From: Haloarcula rara
Lineage (GTDB): Archaea; Halobacteriota; Halobacteria; Halobacteriales; Haloarculaceae
Direction: 5' to 3'
Length of the DNA: 64,000 nt
Assembly (NCBI RefSeq): GCF_029338235.1
Contig: NZ_CP119785.1
Span: 2,604,001-2,668,000, forward strand
The translations under genes were made by a program, and so were the position numbers. Shown here piece after piece: positions 50,304 through 59,246 of this stretch. Below the pieces are notes generated by a model, which saw nothing but the letters and a program-made list of their open reading frames with translations, was not told where the DNA came from and ran no database searches. Position 1 is the stretch's first letter. Every line of letters starts with the position of its first letter.

Positions 50304-50522
50304 ACCTCGAACCCAGGTACGAACGCTTTGCCCTCCCGCGAGCGCTGTCGACGCGCGAGGCGTGGCTGGACCCGTTCGACTGGTACGCCGAGATGCGTAC
50401 CGATTCGCCGGTCCGGTACGACGAAAACCGACAGTGCTGGGACGTGTTCCGGTACGAGGAGGTCGACCGAATTCTCGACGACCCCGAGACGACGCCGAAT
50501 CGCCCGCCCCCTGAGTGTCGTA
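50304..50522 (+). pseudogene. Cytochrome P450 N-terminal fragment (relic)
   Basis: Right after the channel gene one frame reads NDLEPRYERFALPRALSTRE, then AWLDPFDWYAEMRTDSPVRY, then ENRQCWDVFRYEEVDRILDD. This is the conserved N-terminus of haloarchaeal CYP proteins. It lacks an ATG and loses similarity after about 70 codons (DDPETTPNR). The haem-binding cysteine region is absent. This is what is left of a P450 of about 440 residues after a deletion that joined it to the next small gene's promoter. Confidence 0.7.
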
Positions 50523-50555
50523 CGGCTTTTTTATCTCGCCGGACGAGAGTCCTGT

Positions 50556-50711
50556 ATGGCACTCAGCGACTACCTCGACGAGGTCGAGCCGGTGACGATG
50601 ATGCTCGTCGGCTTCGTCCTGTTCGTGTTCCCCGAACCAGCGACCTCCGCCCTCGGTGCTGGCCTGCTCCTGCTGGGCAGCGTCTGGTGGTTCTACGAGT
50701 GGGGCCGGTAA
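50556..50711 (+). CDS. Small membrane protein (51 residues)
   Basis: The ATG follows a TATA-like cttttttat (50526-50534). The protein MALSDYLDEVEPVTMMLVGF continues with two short hydrophobic helices to WWFYEWGR. Its stop abuts the GTG of the next gene. Small two-helix proteins of this kind are common in haloarchaea. Function unknown. Confidence 0.6.
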   Translation: MALSDYLDEVEPVTMMLVGFVLFVFPEPATSALGAGLLLLGSVWWFYEWGR

Positions 50712-50957
50712 GTGGCCCACGACCGCATCCACGCGAGGGAGCCGACCCACCACGTCGACCGCTGGTCGGTCGGACGAGTCGAGTCCGTCGGTGAACGCGA
50801 CGGCCACTGCGTGGTCGAGGTCGCGGCGGCCGACGGCGAGACGGTCGAGCTGGTGGTAACCTTCGCTATCCGGGACCTGTTCCTCTCGAGACTCGATATC
50901 GAGAAGGGCGACTCACCGGTCGGCGAGCGGGTCTGGTACCGGAAACGCGGCGGGTAG
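50712..50957 (+). CDS. Haloarchaeal conserved hypothetical protein (81 residues)
   Basis: The GTG directly follows the stop of the previous gene. The product MAHDRIHAREPTHHVDRWSV is a small beta-rich protein (CVVEVAAADGETVELVVTFA, then ERVWYRKRGG), possibly an OB or SH3-like barrel. No catalytic residues are recognised. Likely co-transcribed with the membrane protein. Confidence 0.6.
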   Translation: MAHDRIHAREPTHHVDRWSVGRVESVGERDGHCVVEVAAADGETVELVVTFAIRDLFLSRLDIEKGDSPVGERVWYRKRGG

Positions 50958-50972
50958 ACGACCCGCGAGCGG

Positions 50973-51500
50973 TTACTCCGGTTCCTCGACCGGCGCTTCC
51001 AGCTTCGCGACGTCCAGAATCAGCGTGTTCGACGTGTCGTCGATGGCCTCGATGGTTCCCGCGACGACCAGCCCCGAGAGGGGCAGCGGTCCCGCGGCGA
51101 CGGCCTGCCCGACGCTGAAGTCGGCGACCGACTGCTGGAGGTGCAACTCGGCGCGACAGCTCTCGGGGTGGTGGACGCTCTTGAACGTGAGCCGGTCGAC
51201 TGTCACGTCAAGGCGCTCGTAGTCGTGGGCGACGGTGACGGCCGCTGTCTCGTCCAGTGGCTCCCGCCCCAGCGCCTCGAAGGCCAGCTCGGTCGGTTCG
51301 TAGCCGCCGGCCGGCCCGGAGACGCCCTCGACGACGCCGAGCTGGGCGAGCCGCTGCATCTGGTTCTGGATGGTACCGAGGCTGCGGTCGACTTCGTCGG
51401 CGACGACCTGTGCCTTGACTGGCCCCTCCCCCGGGCGGTGCTGGTTGACCAGGGCAGTCAGGGTCTGCTCCTGACTCGTGGTCAGGTCGATCTGGACCAT
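50973..51500 (-). CDS. Rrf2/TrmB-like winged-helix transcriptional regulator
   Basis: This 175-residue protein has an N-terminal wHTH (about 8-75, KAQVVADEVDRSLGTIQNQM, then LGVVEGVSGPAGGYEPTELA). The GPAGGY wing is typical of the Rrf2-like group in haloarchaea. A C-terminal beta-rich domain (about 90-165, DVTVDRLTFKSVHHPESCRA) may bind a ligand. There are no iron-sulfur cysteines, so it is unlikely to be an IscR-type sensor. Targets unknown. Confidence 0.78.
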   Translation of the reverse strand: MVQIDLTTSQEQTLTALVNQHRPGEGPVKAQVVADEVDRSLGTIQNQMQRLAQLGVVEGVSGPAGGYEPTELAFEALGREPLDETAAVTVAHDYERLDVTVDRLTFKSVHHPESCRAELHLQQSVADFSVGQAVAAGPLPLSGLVVAGTIEAIDDTSNTLILDVAKLEAPVEEPE

Positions 51501-51593
51501 ACCATTGGTAACGCGAGCGCGCTGATATGTGTGTGGATACTGTCGGCGCTTGCACCCGAGCGCTCAAATGCCTCGGGACCTTGCTTTCGGGCA

Positions 51594-51950
51594 GTGCCGG
51601 TCGTCTCCACCGCCGAGAGCGACGACGCGCTGTTGACGCTGCGCCGGGAGCGGCGCATGACCCGGGGCCACGCCGCCCTCTGGGCGCTCATCCTCGCGAC
51701 TACCGTGGCCGACATCCTCCTGACGATGGTCGGGCTGTCGGCGGGGCTACGCGAGGGCAACGTCGTCATGGCGGCTATGCTCGCCGAGTTCGGCCTCGCC
51801 GGACTGTGGCTCGTGAAGTTCGCGGCGATGGCGTGGCTGGTCGCCGGCTGGGCGCTGCTCGACGACCGAAACGCCGCCGTCTTCCTGGCGCTTTTCGCAA
51901 CTGTGACCAGTGCTGTCGTCGTCTCGAACGCGCTGTTACTGTTCTGGTGA
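51594..51950 (+). CDS. DUF5658-like membrane protein
   Basis: Three transmembrane helices occur (about 27-45, 58-78, 92-115) in a protein of 118 residues from a GTG at 51594, or 97 from the ATG at 51657. The GTG start keeps an N-terminal basic segment (LLTLRRERRMTRGHAALW) and is slightly preferred. Conserved-looking motif: TTVADILLTMVGL and WLVAGWALLDDRN. Function unknown. Confidence 0.6.
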   Translation: MPVVSTAESDDALLTLRRERRMTRGHAALWALILATTVADILLTMVGLSAGLREGNVVMAAMLAEFGLAGLWLVKFAAMAWLVAGWALLDDRNAAVFLALFATVTSAVVVSNALLLFW

Positions 51951-52032
51951 CGCTGTGACAGCCGGGTCTACCACGAATAAATAATCTCAATCACACGCGC
52001 GCGCGAGGCTTATCAGTGTACAGCCCCTATGT

Positions 52033-53835
52033 ATGTTCATGCGAGACCGCCTGCAGACGGCCGAAACAGTGGCTGATAGCGACGACTTCATCGACCACGA
52101 GACGGTGTCGGTGTCGGTGCTCGTCGTGGGCGCGGGCGCGGCAGGTGCCCGGGCCGCGATAGCCCTGGCCGACGCCGGCGTCGAACCGCTGGTCATCGGC
52201 AAGAGCGACCACGGCGACGCCCACACGACGTGGGCGGCCGGCGGTATCAACGCGGCGCTGGGGAGCTTAGACCCCGAGGACGACTGGACGGTCCACGCGG
52301 CCGACACCCTCGACGAGGGCCACTACATCAACGACCCGGAGGCCGTCGAGCTGACGGCGAAACACATGCCCGACCGCATCCGGGAACTGGCCGACTGGGG
52401 GATGCCATTCGACCGGACCGAGGACGGAAAGATAAACCAGCGCTACTTCGGTGCCCAGTCGTTCCGGCGCACCTGCTTCGTGGGTGACCGGACCGGCGAG
52501 GCGATGCTCGACACCCTCGTCGCGAAAGCGCGGGACATGGACATCCCCTACCGGGACAACGTGATGGTGACGCGCCTGCTGACCGACGGCGAGCGGGTCG
52601 CGGGGGCGATGGGCTTCGACATGGAGAGCGGTGAGTTCGTGCTCTTCCGGAGCGACCACGTGGTGCTTGCGGCCGGGGGGTCCTCGGCACTGTACGAACG
52701 CCACTCCTCGCGCGAGGACGAGAACAACGCTGACGGCCCGGCCCTGGCGCTCGGGGCGGGGGCGCGGCTCATGGACATCGAGTTCGTCCAGTTCCACCCG
52801 ACCGGGATGGTCGGCGCCCGCTACGGCGAGGAGTGGGACGGGCGCCTCGTCACCGAGGCCGTTCGGGGCGAGGGCGGCCGGCTGATAAACGCCGATGGCG
52901 AGCGGTTCATGGAGAAATACTCGCCCGACCAGATGGAACTGGACGCCCGTGACGTGGTCGCCCGGGCCATCGCCCAGGAGATACGCGAGGGTCGGGGCAC
53001 CGACAACGGCGGCGTCTATCTGGACATCTCCCACCGAGACGACCAGTACATCACGGACCGCCTGCCGTCGATGTACGAACGGTTCCAGTCACTCGGCGTC
53101 GATATCACCGAGGAGCCGATGGAGGTCGCGCCGACGGCCCACTACTCGATGGGCGGGGTCGACATCGACTTCGCGACGGGCGAAACCGGCGTCCCCGGAC
53201 TCTACGCCGTCGGCGAGACGGTCGCGGGGGTCCACGGCGCCAACCGGCTCGGTGGGAACTCGCTGGCCGAGACCGTCGCTATCGGCAAGCTCGTCGGCGA
53301 ACACGTCGCCGAGGTGGTCGACGACCCTGCGCCGCCCGTCACTGACAGTCAGCGCGCGCTCGCCCAGCGGGAGTTCCACGCGCTCGCGGACCTGGCGGAC
53401 AGCGACGGCCAGGTGACGGCCCGCGAGCTGCTCGCTGACCTGGGGGACATCCTCTGGGAGCACGCCGGCATCCTCCGGGACGAGGCGTCGCTGCGGGAGG
53501 GGCTGGCCGAACTCGACGCCCTCCGGGCGCGGACGGCCGACCTCAGTATCGACGGCGACCGCACGAGCCGCGACTTCGAGTTCGCCGTCGACCTCTCCTT
53601 TAGCCTCCCGATAGCCGAGGCCATGCTCCGGGGCGCACTCGAACGGACCGAGTCACGCGGCGCACACTACCGGACGGACTACCCCGACACTGACGGCGAC
53701 TGGCGGCGAAACATCGTCGTGAGCGAGGAGCCGACGGGACTGGACCTGCGGACCCGCGGCGTGGCCGAGCCCAGCCCCGAGGTTCAGGACGCCGTCGACA
53801 CCGGCTACGAACTGGATTACCACCACCTCGAATAA
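52033..53835 (+). CDS. FAD-dependent fumarate reductase / L-aspartate oxidase-type flavoprotein
   Basis: This 600-residue protein has the dinucleotide-binding motif LVVGAGAAGARAAIALADAG (about 29-48), the HTTWAAGGINAALG flavin loop and the substrate region FVQFHPTGMVG. The catalytic arginine is expected in ELDARDVVARAIAQEI, and the FAD end motif is GANRLGGNSLAETVAIG. A C-terminal helical domain completes the SdhA/FrdA/NadB fold. It stands alone, without sdhBCD or nadAC genes nearby, so assignment between succinate dehydrogenase paralogue, soluble fumarate reductase and aspartate oxidase stays open. Confidence 0.82.
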   Translation: MFMRDRLQTAETVADSDDFIDHETVSVSVLVVGAGAAGARAAIALADAGVEPLVIGKSDHGDAHTTWAAGGINAALGSLDPEDDWTVHAADTLDEGHYINDPEAVELTAKHMPDRIRELADWGMPFDRTEDGKINQRYFGAQSFRRTCFVGDRTGEAMLDTLVAKARDMDIPYRDNVMVTRLLTDGERVAGAMGFDMESGEFVLFRSDHVVLAAGGSSALYERHSSREDENNADGPALALGAGARLMDIEFVQFHPTGMVGARYGEEWDGRLVTEAVRGEGGRLINADGERFMEKYSPDQMELDARDVVARAIAQEIREGRGTDNGGVYLDISHRDDQYITDRLPSMYERFQSLGVDITEEPMEVAPTAHYSMGGVDIDFATGETGVPGLYAVGETVAGVHGANRLGGNSLAETVAIGKLVGEHVAEVVDDPAPPVTDSQRALAQREFHALADLADSDGQVTARELLADLGDILWEHAGILRDEASLREGLAELDALRARTADLSIDGDRTSRDFEFAVDLSFSLPIAEAMLRGALERTESRGAHYRTDYPDTDGDWRRNIVVSEEPTGLDLRTRGVAEPSPEVQDAVDTGYELDYHHLE

Positions 53836-53895
53836 CCGCTCCACCGCTTTTCAGCGCTGTCGGGCGGGCCGTGGAAGCCGACTCTCCCCCGCTCG

Positions 53896-54927
53896 CTATT
53901 CGCGCTCGTCGCCGTCCGCTTCTTTGTCGCTGTCCGCCTCGGCTTCAGTGTCCACTTCGCTGTCCTCCGCATCCTCGCTCGTGTCGGTGGTTTCGCCGTC
54001 TGTCTCCGTCGAGTCGTCGGTCGCTTTCGCCGCTGTGGCGTCGTCGGCCGTCGTGTCGTCGTCACAGCTGCCGGTCCGGAGTGTGAGCGGCTCGCGCAGG
54101 TCGAGGGCGGTCCGGTCTGGGTCCTCCCGGTCGCCGGAGAGCAGCTCCCACGACGTTATCTCGCCGTCGTTCGGCGTGTCCTCCAGTTCGGCCTCGTCGT
54201 TGAACGCGGGCTCGATGCGGAGCTCGAGGTCGTCGACCGCGAGCCCGCGCAGCGCCCCACCGTCGGTCCGGCCGGTGGTCCACCACCAGTCTATCTCGTC
54301 GGTTCGCGTGCGCTCTGTGGTCTCGTTCTGGTCCGTCTCGGTCAGGTTGCCCTCATCCTCGGTCTCGTTTTTCTCCGACTCGCTCTCGCTATCGTCATCC
54401 TCGATCCCGCTCTGGTCCGTCTCGGTCTCGCTCTCGTTCTCGCCGGACCCGTTGTAGTCGTCCGTTATCGTGCTCTCGTTTGCCTCCAGAACGGTCCCGT
54501 TGACCTCCCACGTGTCGACGTTAGTCTCGGCGTCGTAGAGGTCGTCCTTGACCGCCCAGGTCGCCTTCCCGGGAATGCCCGTGATTTCGAAGGAGACCTT
54601 TCCGCCAGGGGTCCCGTCGTCGGCCGCGTCGTGGACGACGACGAGACTCAAGCCATCGGGGCCCCGATAGAGACACAGGAGGCTCGTCTCCGGTTCCTGT
54701 AACTCACGGGTCCCCTCGGAGCTGTACGAGCGCTCGTCGAGTCCCCACTCGTAGAACGCCTCGACCGGTTCGTCACCCGAGAGCGGAACCACCGGGTAAC
54801 AGTCGCCGTCCTGCTCGACGGCGAACGTGCGGTGGTCGTCGGCGTCAGTGGTCGTGGCGAGGCCGAGACCCCCGAGGGCGGCCGCCGCTGCAGTCAGGAA
54901 CCGTCTGCGTGTCCCGTGTCTGGACAT
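53896..54927 (-). CDS. Tat-exported acidic protein of unknown function
   Basis: The N-terminus MSRHGTRRRFLTAAAAALGG has a twin-arginine motif and ends in a signal-peptidase-like site near residue 30. Two folded parts (about 32-160 and 215-295) are separated by an Asn/Glu/Asp/Ser-rich insert (about 165-215). The C-terminal 45 residues are almost pure Asp, Glu, Thr and Ser. There is no lipobox or C-terminal anchor. Probably a surface or secreted protein. Confidence 0.7.
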   Translation of the reverse strand: MSRHGTRRRFLTAAAAALGGLGLATTTDADDHRTFAVEQDGDCYPVVPLSGDEPVEAFYEWGLDERSYSSEGTRELQEPETSLLCLYRGPDGLSLVVVHDAADDGTPGGKVSFEITGIPGKATWAVKDDLYDAETNVDTWEVNGTVLEANESTITDDYNGSGENESETETDQSGIEDDDSESESEKNETEDEGNLTETDQNETTERTRTDEIDWWWTTGRTDGGALRGLAVDDLELRIEPAFNDEAELEDTPNDGEITSWELLSGDREDPDRTALDLREPLTLRTGSCDDDTTADDATAAKATDDSTETDGETTDTSEDAEDSEVDTEAEADSDKEADGDERE

Positions 54928-55076
54928 ACTGCTCGCAACTGGGACGAATTGATTTGTTATCGGGAACTTAGCTTCGGTTGCAGTGGCTTACGAACGAACG
55001 CATCTCGGTAGCGACGGACTGTCGGTGCGAGCGGCTATCACGGAACGCCTTTAGGCTCGAACCCCCTCCCTCCGGT

Positions 55077-55688
55077 ATGAACTACGAAGCCGCACTCGAC
55101 AGAGCATACGACGTGCTCCCGGACCAGCCACGCGAGGCCGGTGAGCGCCTCTCCATCCCGGAGCCGGAGGGACAGACCGACGGCGCGTTCACACGACTGA
55201 CGAACCTCGAAGCCATCGCCGACGCCCTCTCTCGGGACGCCCAGCACCTCCACAGCACCATTCAGCGCGAGTTCGGGACTAACGGGCAGTTCGACGGCGG
55301 CGAGGCCCGCTACAACGGCTCGTTCGACATCGCAGACTTCCAGGCGGCGATCGACGCCTACACCGCCGAGTACGTCACCTGCTCGGAGTGTGGCCTGCCC
55401 GACACCGTCCTCAAGACTGAGGACGGCGTGGACATGCTCCGCTGTCAGGCCTGCGGTGCCTTCCGTCCTGTCTCGAAGGGCTCTAGCAACACGACCCAGC
55501 AGAACACGCCCACGCTCGAAGAGGGCGAGACCTACGAGGTCAAGATTACCGGTACCGGCCGCGAGGGCGACGGTGTCGCCGAGAAAGGGAAGTATACCAT
55601 CTTCGTCTCCGGCGCCCGCGAGGGCCAGGTCGTCAACGCCTACATCGAGTCCATCAGCGGGACGCTCGCATTCGGTCGCGTCCAGTAA
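55077..55688 (+). CDS. Translation initiation factor aIF2-beta with C-terminal TRAM domain
   Basis: The ATG at 55077 gives 203 residues. The aIF2-beta core (1-135) ends with the zinc motif CSECGLPDTVLK and MLRCQACGAFRPV (C-x2-C ... C-x2-C). The TRAM domain (about 150-203, YEVKITGTGREGDGVAEKGK) is a haloarchaeal addition that should bind RNA. aIF2 carries initiator Met-tRNA to the ribosome. A leaderless start fits the lack of an RBS. Confidence 0.92.
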   Translation: MNYEAALDRAYDVLPDQPREAGERLSIPEPEGQTDGAFTRLTNLEAIADALSRDAQHLHSTIQREFGTNGQFDGGEARYNGSFDIADFQAAIDAYTAEYVTCSECGLPDTVLKTEDGVDMLRCQACGAFRPVSKGSSNTTQQNTPTLEEGETYEVKITGTGREGDGVAEKGKYTIFVSGAREGQVVNAYIESISGTLAFGRVQ

Positions 55689-55730
55689 CGCCCCATAGAG
55701 ATATTACGCCGGGCCGTCGATTGAGTCGCT

Positions 55731-56138
55731 ATGGCGATGGGACAGGCCCGCGCGTACGGAGTCAGTGTGCTTCTCGTTGCGCTCGGTTCGGTGCAACTCG
55801 CTGCCGGCACGGTCGAGCTGCTGGTCGGTCTCGAAATGGGACTGACGACAGTCATCGCGGTCGGGAAACTCACCGTCGGTTTCGCCCTGTTACTGGCTGC
55901 CCGGTACGTCGCGCAGCTGCGAAAGCGCGGGCTGGCACTGGCACTTCTCGGCCTCTCGGGCGTCGTGGTCGTTTATTTCGGCCCGCTCCTGGCCGGTGAG
56001 CGGACGCCGCTCTCGCTTGGTAGTGTCGTCTTCGCGCTGGTTTTGATCGTGTATCTGTTCATTCACGAGGACGCCTTCGGCCCACAGCCAGAGCGCGAAC
56101 TCACCGAAGAGACGAACACCCACGAGTTCATCCGCTAA
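55731..56138 (+). CDS. Four-helix membrane protein (135 residues)
   Basis: Four hydrophobic helices are seen (about 8-30, 36-58, 67-85, 93-112), followed by an acidic tail PERELTEETNTHEFIR. No motif identifies a family. It follows aIF2-beta by 42 bases on the same strand and converges with the SRAP gene, whose stop overlaps. Confidence 0.65.
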   Translation: MAMGQARAYGVSVLLVALGSVQLAAGTVELLVGLEMGLTTVIAVGKLTVGFALLLAARYVAQLRKRGLALALLGLSGVVVVYFGPLLAGERTPLSLGSVVFALVLIVYLFIHEDAFGPQPERELTEETNTHEFIR

Positions 56139-56836
56139 CCATCGACTGGCTCGATGATATCCGGCGAGTCGTTGCTGGGGCTGTTGACGGCCGTCGATAT
56201 CGGATAGGTCCGCATCGGGCCGTCGTAGGGGCCAAGCAGTTCGGCGGCGGTATCGGTGTCGCCGGTGAGCCACTGTGATTCCTCGTCCGGGTCCAGAATC
56301 ACGGCCATCCGATGATGGAGGTCGGCAACTGTGTCGTTTGGCTCCGTCGTGACGATTGTGAACGTCTCGACGACATCGTCCTGGCCACCCTGGTCGCCAC
56401 TCGCACCGAATTCACCGAGTCCGGTCTGGCGCTGTGGCGGCTCCCACCGCTCGTAGAGACCGGCCATCGCGAAGAGGTCGTCGTCGGGCAGGGCGACGCG
56501 GTAGGGCTGTTTGCCGCCGTCTTCCGCCACCCACTCGTACATCCCGTCGGCGGGCACCAGGCATCTTCGGGACTCGTAGGCGTCGGCAAAGGAACGCTTC
56601 TCCGAGAGGGTCTCCGCCCTGGCGTTGATGTAGCCGTGGTCGTTCTTCTCCTCGGCGAAGGACGGCACCAGACCCCACTCCATGCGCTGAATCCTGTCGG
56701 GGTCCTCGCCGGTGATGACGGGGAGCGACTGGCTCGGGGCGGCGTTGTAGCGGGCCTCGAACTCGAAGTCGAAGGCGGCGTCGAAGCGGGCCTCGATGTC
56801 TGCGGGCGGCGCGAACAGGCTGTAGCGGCCACACAT
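56135..56836 (-). CDS. SRAP (HMCES/YedK) abasic-site DNA-protein crosslink protein
   Basis: With the ATG ending at 56836 the mature protein begins after Met with Cys2 (MCGRYSLFAPPADIEARFDA), the residue that crosslinks to abasic sites. Other family residues are visible: NAAPSQSLPVI, the SFADAYESRRCLVPADGMYEW segment (split; Glu of the active site in YEW), and LHHRMAVIL with the catalytic His. A longer start to 56863 would bury Cys2 and is rejected. Length is 233 residues. Confidence 0.9.
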   Translation of the reverse strand: MCGRYSLFAPPADIEARFDAAFDFEFEARYNAAPSQSLPVITGEDPDRIQRMEWGLVPSFAEEKNDHGYINARAETLSEKRSFADAYESRRCLVPADGMYEWVAEDGGKQPYRVALPDDDLFAMAGLYERWEPPQRQTGLGEFGASGDQGGQDDVVETFTIVTTEPNDTVADLHHRMAVILDPDEESQWLTGDTDTAAELLGPYDGPMRTYPISTAVNSPSNDSPDIIEPVDG

Positions 56837-56921
56837 ACACGTTGGCACGGCCCCACCGGGCAAAAGCCCTCGGCGTTGCCGCCCGCGATTTTAAACGGTA
56901 TCACGACCTACACTCGCCAAG

Positions 56922-57305
56922 ATGACGGGCGCCCCCTCGTTCTCGATTCCGACCCGGCCGACTCGACGATACCCCCACGGCAGCGGCGTCGAGTACGAGG
57001 GCGGCACGGAGTTCGAGCTGATTCCGGACAGCGAGTACACCGAGTCGGAGCTCGCGACCGTGGTCACCGATATCCTCGCCGATGGGCCGTACCGCTACGG
57101 CGACTTCCACGACCTTCCGATGCCGCTGTGGCTGGTCCGCGACGAGGACACGACCGACGTGTTTCGCGTGGCGGTCCGGGACGGGACCGTCCGCCTGCAC
57201 GTTCTCCCCGAGACCGAGTCCGCAGGGCTTCGGCGGTTCTACGAGCGGCTCAGTGCGGCCGACAGCTCGATATCGTGGGCCGTCGACCGGCGGATAAACG
57301 GCTGA
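56922..57305 (+). CDS. Haloarchaeal conserved hypothetical protein (127 residues)
   Basis: The protein starts MTGAPSFSIPTRPTRRYPHG. It has a central segment YRYGDFHDLPMPLWLVRDED and a final helix-strand part (LRRFYERLSAADSSISWAVD). It looks like a single small alpha/beta domain. No family name can be given. Divergent from SRAP by 85 bases. Confidence 0.65.
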   Translation: MTGAPSFSIPTRPTRRYPHGSGVEYEGGTEFELIPDSEYTESELATVVTDILADGPYRYGDFHDLPMPLWLVRDEDTTDVFRVAVRDGTVRLHVLPETESAGLRRFYERLSAADSSISWAVDRRING

Positions 57306-57339
57306 GTGGTCTCACACGCGTACGTTAAACGAGCCCGTC

Positions 57340-58083
57340 TCACCGGCCGATTGTGCCCTGCCGCGTGACCGGTGCCGTCGGGTCGATACTGAACGCGACC
57401 ACCACGGCGTCGGTCGTCGCGGTCATCGTCTCGCCGCCCGACACCAGCAGGCCGCTCTCGGCCCGTTCGAAATCGGTGTCGACGACCGTGACCGCGCCCT
57501 CGAAGACGTAGAAATACGTATCCCAGCCGTCGACCGTCGGAAACTCGACACTGGCCCCCTCGGCGAGCCGAACGTCGTGGCAGTGGACCTGGTTGCGGAC
57601 GAACGCCGGCGCCGCCGTCCCCTCCGGACCGAACAGGTGTCGCCACTCGCCCTCTACCGGCGTCGGAATCGGCTCGTGCTGTATCGTCGGTTCAAGCCCG
57701 AGGCTGTGTGGCCGGACGAAGATCTGTAACATACGCAGCGGCGGGTCCCCGGCGAGCGTGCGCTCCTCGTGCCAGAACTCCCGTCCAGCGTTCATCACCA
57801 GCAGGTTGTCTGGATCGGTGACCAGTTCGTTGCCCTGCCGGTCGTCGTGGCGCATGACGCCATCGGGGACCCACGAGACGATCTCCTCGTCGCGGTGGGG
57901 GTGCATCCCGATGAGCGTGTCCGGGTCCATGAACGACTCGACAACCGTCGCCAGCGGCCCGTAGCCGTGGTCCTCGTGGTCGGGGTGGTTCCGGCCGGGG
58001 AAGTTGAAGTGGATGCGGAACTTGCCCTGGTCCTGCGAGATAGTCGTTCTGGGGGCTTTGTACAGCGATTTCGACTGTGTCAC
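57340..58083 (-). CDS. Pirin-family bicupin protein
   Basis: A GTG start gives 247 residues. The N-terminal cupin has the pirin metal motif GMHPHRDEEIVSWVPDGVMR (His residues about 59-62, Glu about 64). The second cupin (about 165-245) lacks an obvious metal site. Pirins are iron proteins with regulatory or quercetinase activity; the role in haloarchaea is unknown. It lies 57 bases upstream of nothing on the same strand and is followed upstream by the LLM oxidoreductase gene. Confidence 0.83.
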   Translation of the reverse strand: MTQSKSLYKAPRTTISQDQGKFRIHFNFPGRNHPDHEDHGYGPLATVVESFMDPDTLIGMHPHRDEEIVSWVPDGVMRHDDRQGNELVTDPDNLLVMNAGREFWHEERTLAGDPPLRMLQIFVRPHSLGLEPTIQHEPIPTPVEGEWRHLFGPEGTAAPAFVRNQVHCHDVRLAEGASVEFPTVDGWDTYFYVFEGAVTVVDTDFERAESGLLVSGGETMTATTDAVVVAFSIDPTAPVTRQGTIGR

Positions 58084-58140
58084 GATACCGCAGGTTCGGG
58101 CCGGAGCCGGATATACGCCCCGGCAACAGCGCAGCCGGGT

Positions 58141-59064
58141 TCAGCGTTCCGCGATGATTTCGGTCGCGAACGTCTCCATCGCCGCCCCGGGGTCCTCGGC
58201 CTCCAGCCCGACGATGGCGTGGTCGAGCCCGTACGCTTCGAGCCGGCGGAAGTACTTCCGGAACCACTCGACACCGGCGCGGTAGCCAAGATGCAGCGGT
58301 TCTGGCTCTGCGGTCGGGTCCTCAGCGAGGGCCACACGGACGGCGATGGCGAAGGGCTTGTCGGTCGTCCGCTCGCGCCAGCGCTCCAGATACGATTCGA
58401 GTGTCGATTCGGGCAGATGGTAGAACAGCCAGCCGTCGCCGTGGTCGGCGATCCACTCGTCGGACTGGCGGGCGTTGCCCGTCGGCAAGAGTGGGAGCGT
58501 CTCGGTCGTCGGCTTCGGCAGCACGTCGAGCTCGCCGTCCAGACGGCCCCACGACCCCTCGATTTCGGGGAACGCCTCGCGCCAGATGGTCCGAAGCGCG
58601 GCGACGCGCTCGCGGACCAGTTCCCCACGCTCCTCGGGATCGACGCCGAAGGCCGGATACTCCGGGTCGCGGTCCCCGGAGGCGACGCCCAGCACCAGTC
58701 GGCCGCCGGAGAGCCGGTCGACGGTTGCGGCCGATTTGGCCACGTGGACGGGGTGGCGAAGCGGCAGGACGACACTCGACGTGCCCAGCGCGATCTCGTC
58801 CGTGTGGGCGGCCAGATGCGAGAGGAACGGCCACGTGTCGAACGCCCCGCCGGCGTCTCCGAACCGGGGCCAGAAAGTCGGGACGTCCCTGGCCCAGAGG
58901 CCATCGAAGCCCAGCGACTCGGCGCGGGTCGCCAGCCGCACCTCCTCGTCGATTGCCGGGGTCGCCTCGCGGACGCCCGTCAGGGGCAGTCCCAGCCCGA
59001 CGGAGAGTCCGTCACCGTCGAAAAGCCGCCGATAGCCGGCGTTCTCGTAGCCGCGTCGGGTCAT
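58141..59064 (-). CDS. LLM-class flavin-dependent oxidoreductase
   Basis: This 307-residue bacterial-luciferase-like TIM barrel includes AESLGFDGLWARDVPTFWPR, IALGTSSVVLPLRHPVHVAK and LSGGRLVLGVASGDRDPEYP, the classic LLM segments for FMN or F420 binding. The substrate is unknown. It may be co-transcribed with the pirin gene (57 bases apart). Confidence 0.85.
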   Translation of the reverse strand: MTRRGYENAGYRRLFDGDGLSVGLGLPLTGVREATPAIDEEVRLATRAESLGFDGLWARDVPTFWPRFGDAGGAFDTWPFLSHLAAHTDEIALGTSSVVLPLRHPVHVAKSAATVDRLSGGRLVLGVASGDRDPEYPAFGVDPEERGELVRERVAALRTIWREAFPEIEGSWGRLDGELDVLPKPTTETLPLLPTGNARQSDEWIADHGDGWLFYHLPESTLESYLERWRERTTDKPFAIAVRVALAEDPTAEPEPLHLGYRAGVEWFRKYFRRLEAYGLDHAIVGLEAEDPGAAMETFATEIIAER

Positions 59065-59246
59065 TGGCGGCTATACCCGCTGGAGACGTATCCGTGCTGG
59101 GGTCGCAGGTTCCGTCGCAGTCCTCGGCTGGAGAGGAACCGTCTGCTGCATACAGGGCGTGTCTCTCGCACAGAATCGTCTCCAGATTCGATGGAATCGG
59201 AGCGGTCGAAACAGGGGCACAATGTACCGTCGCGGGTCCGTTCGTA

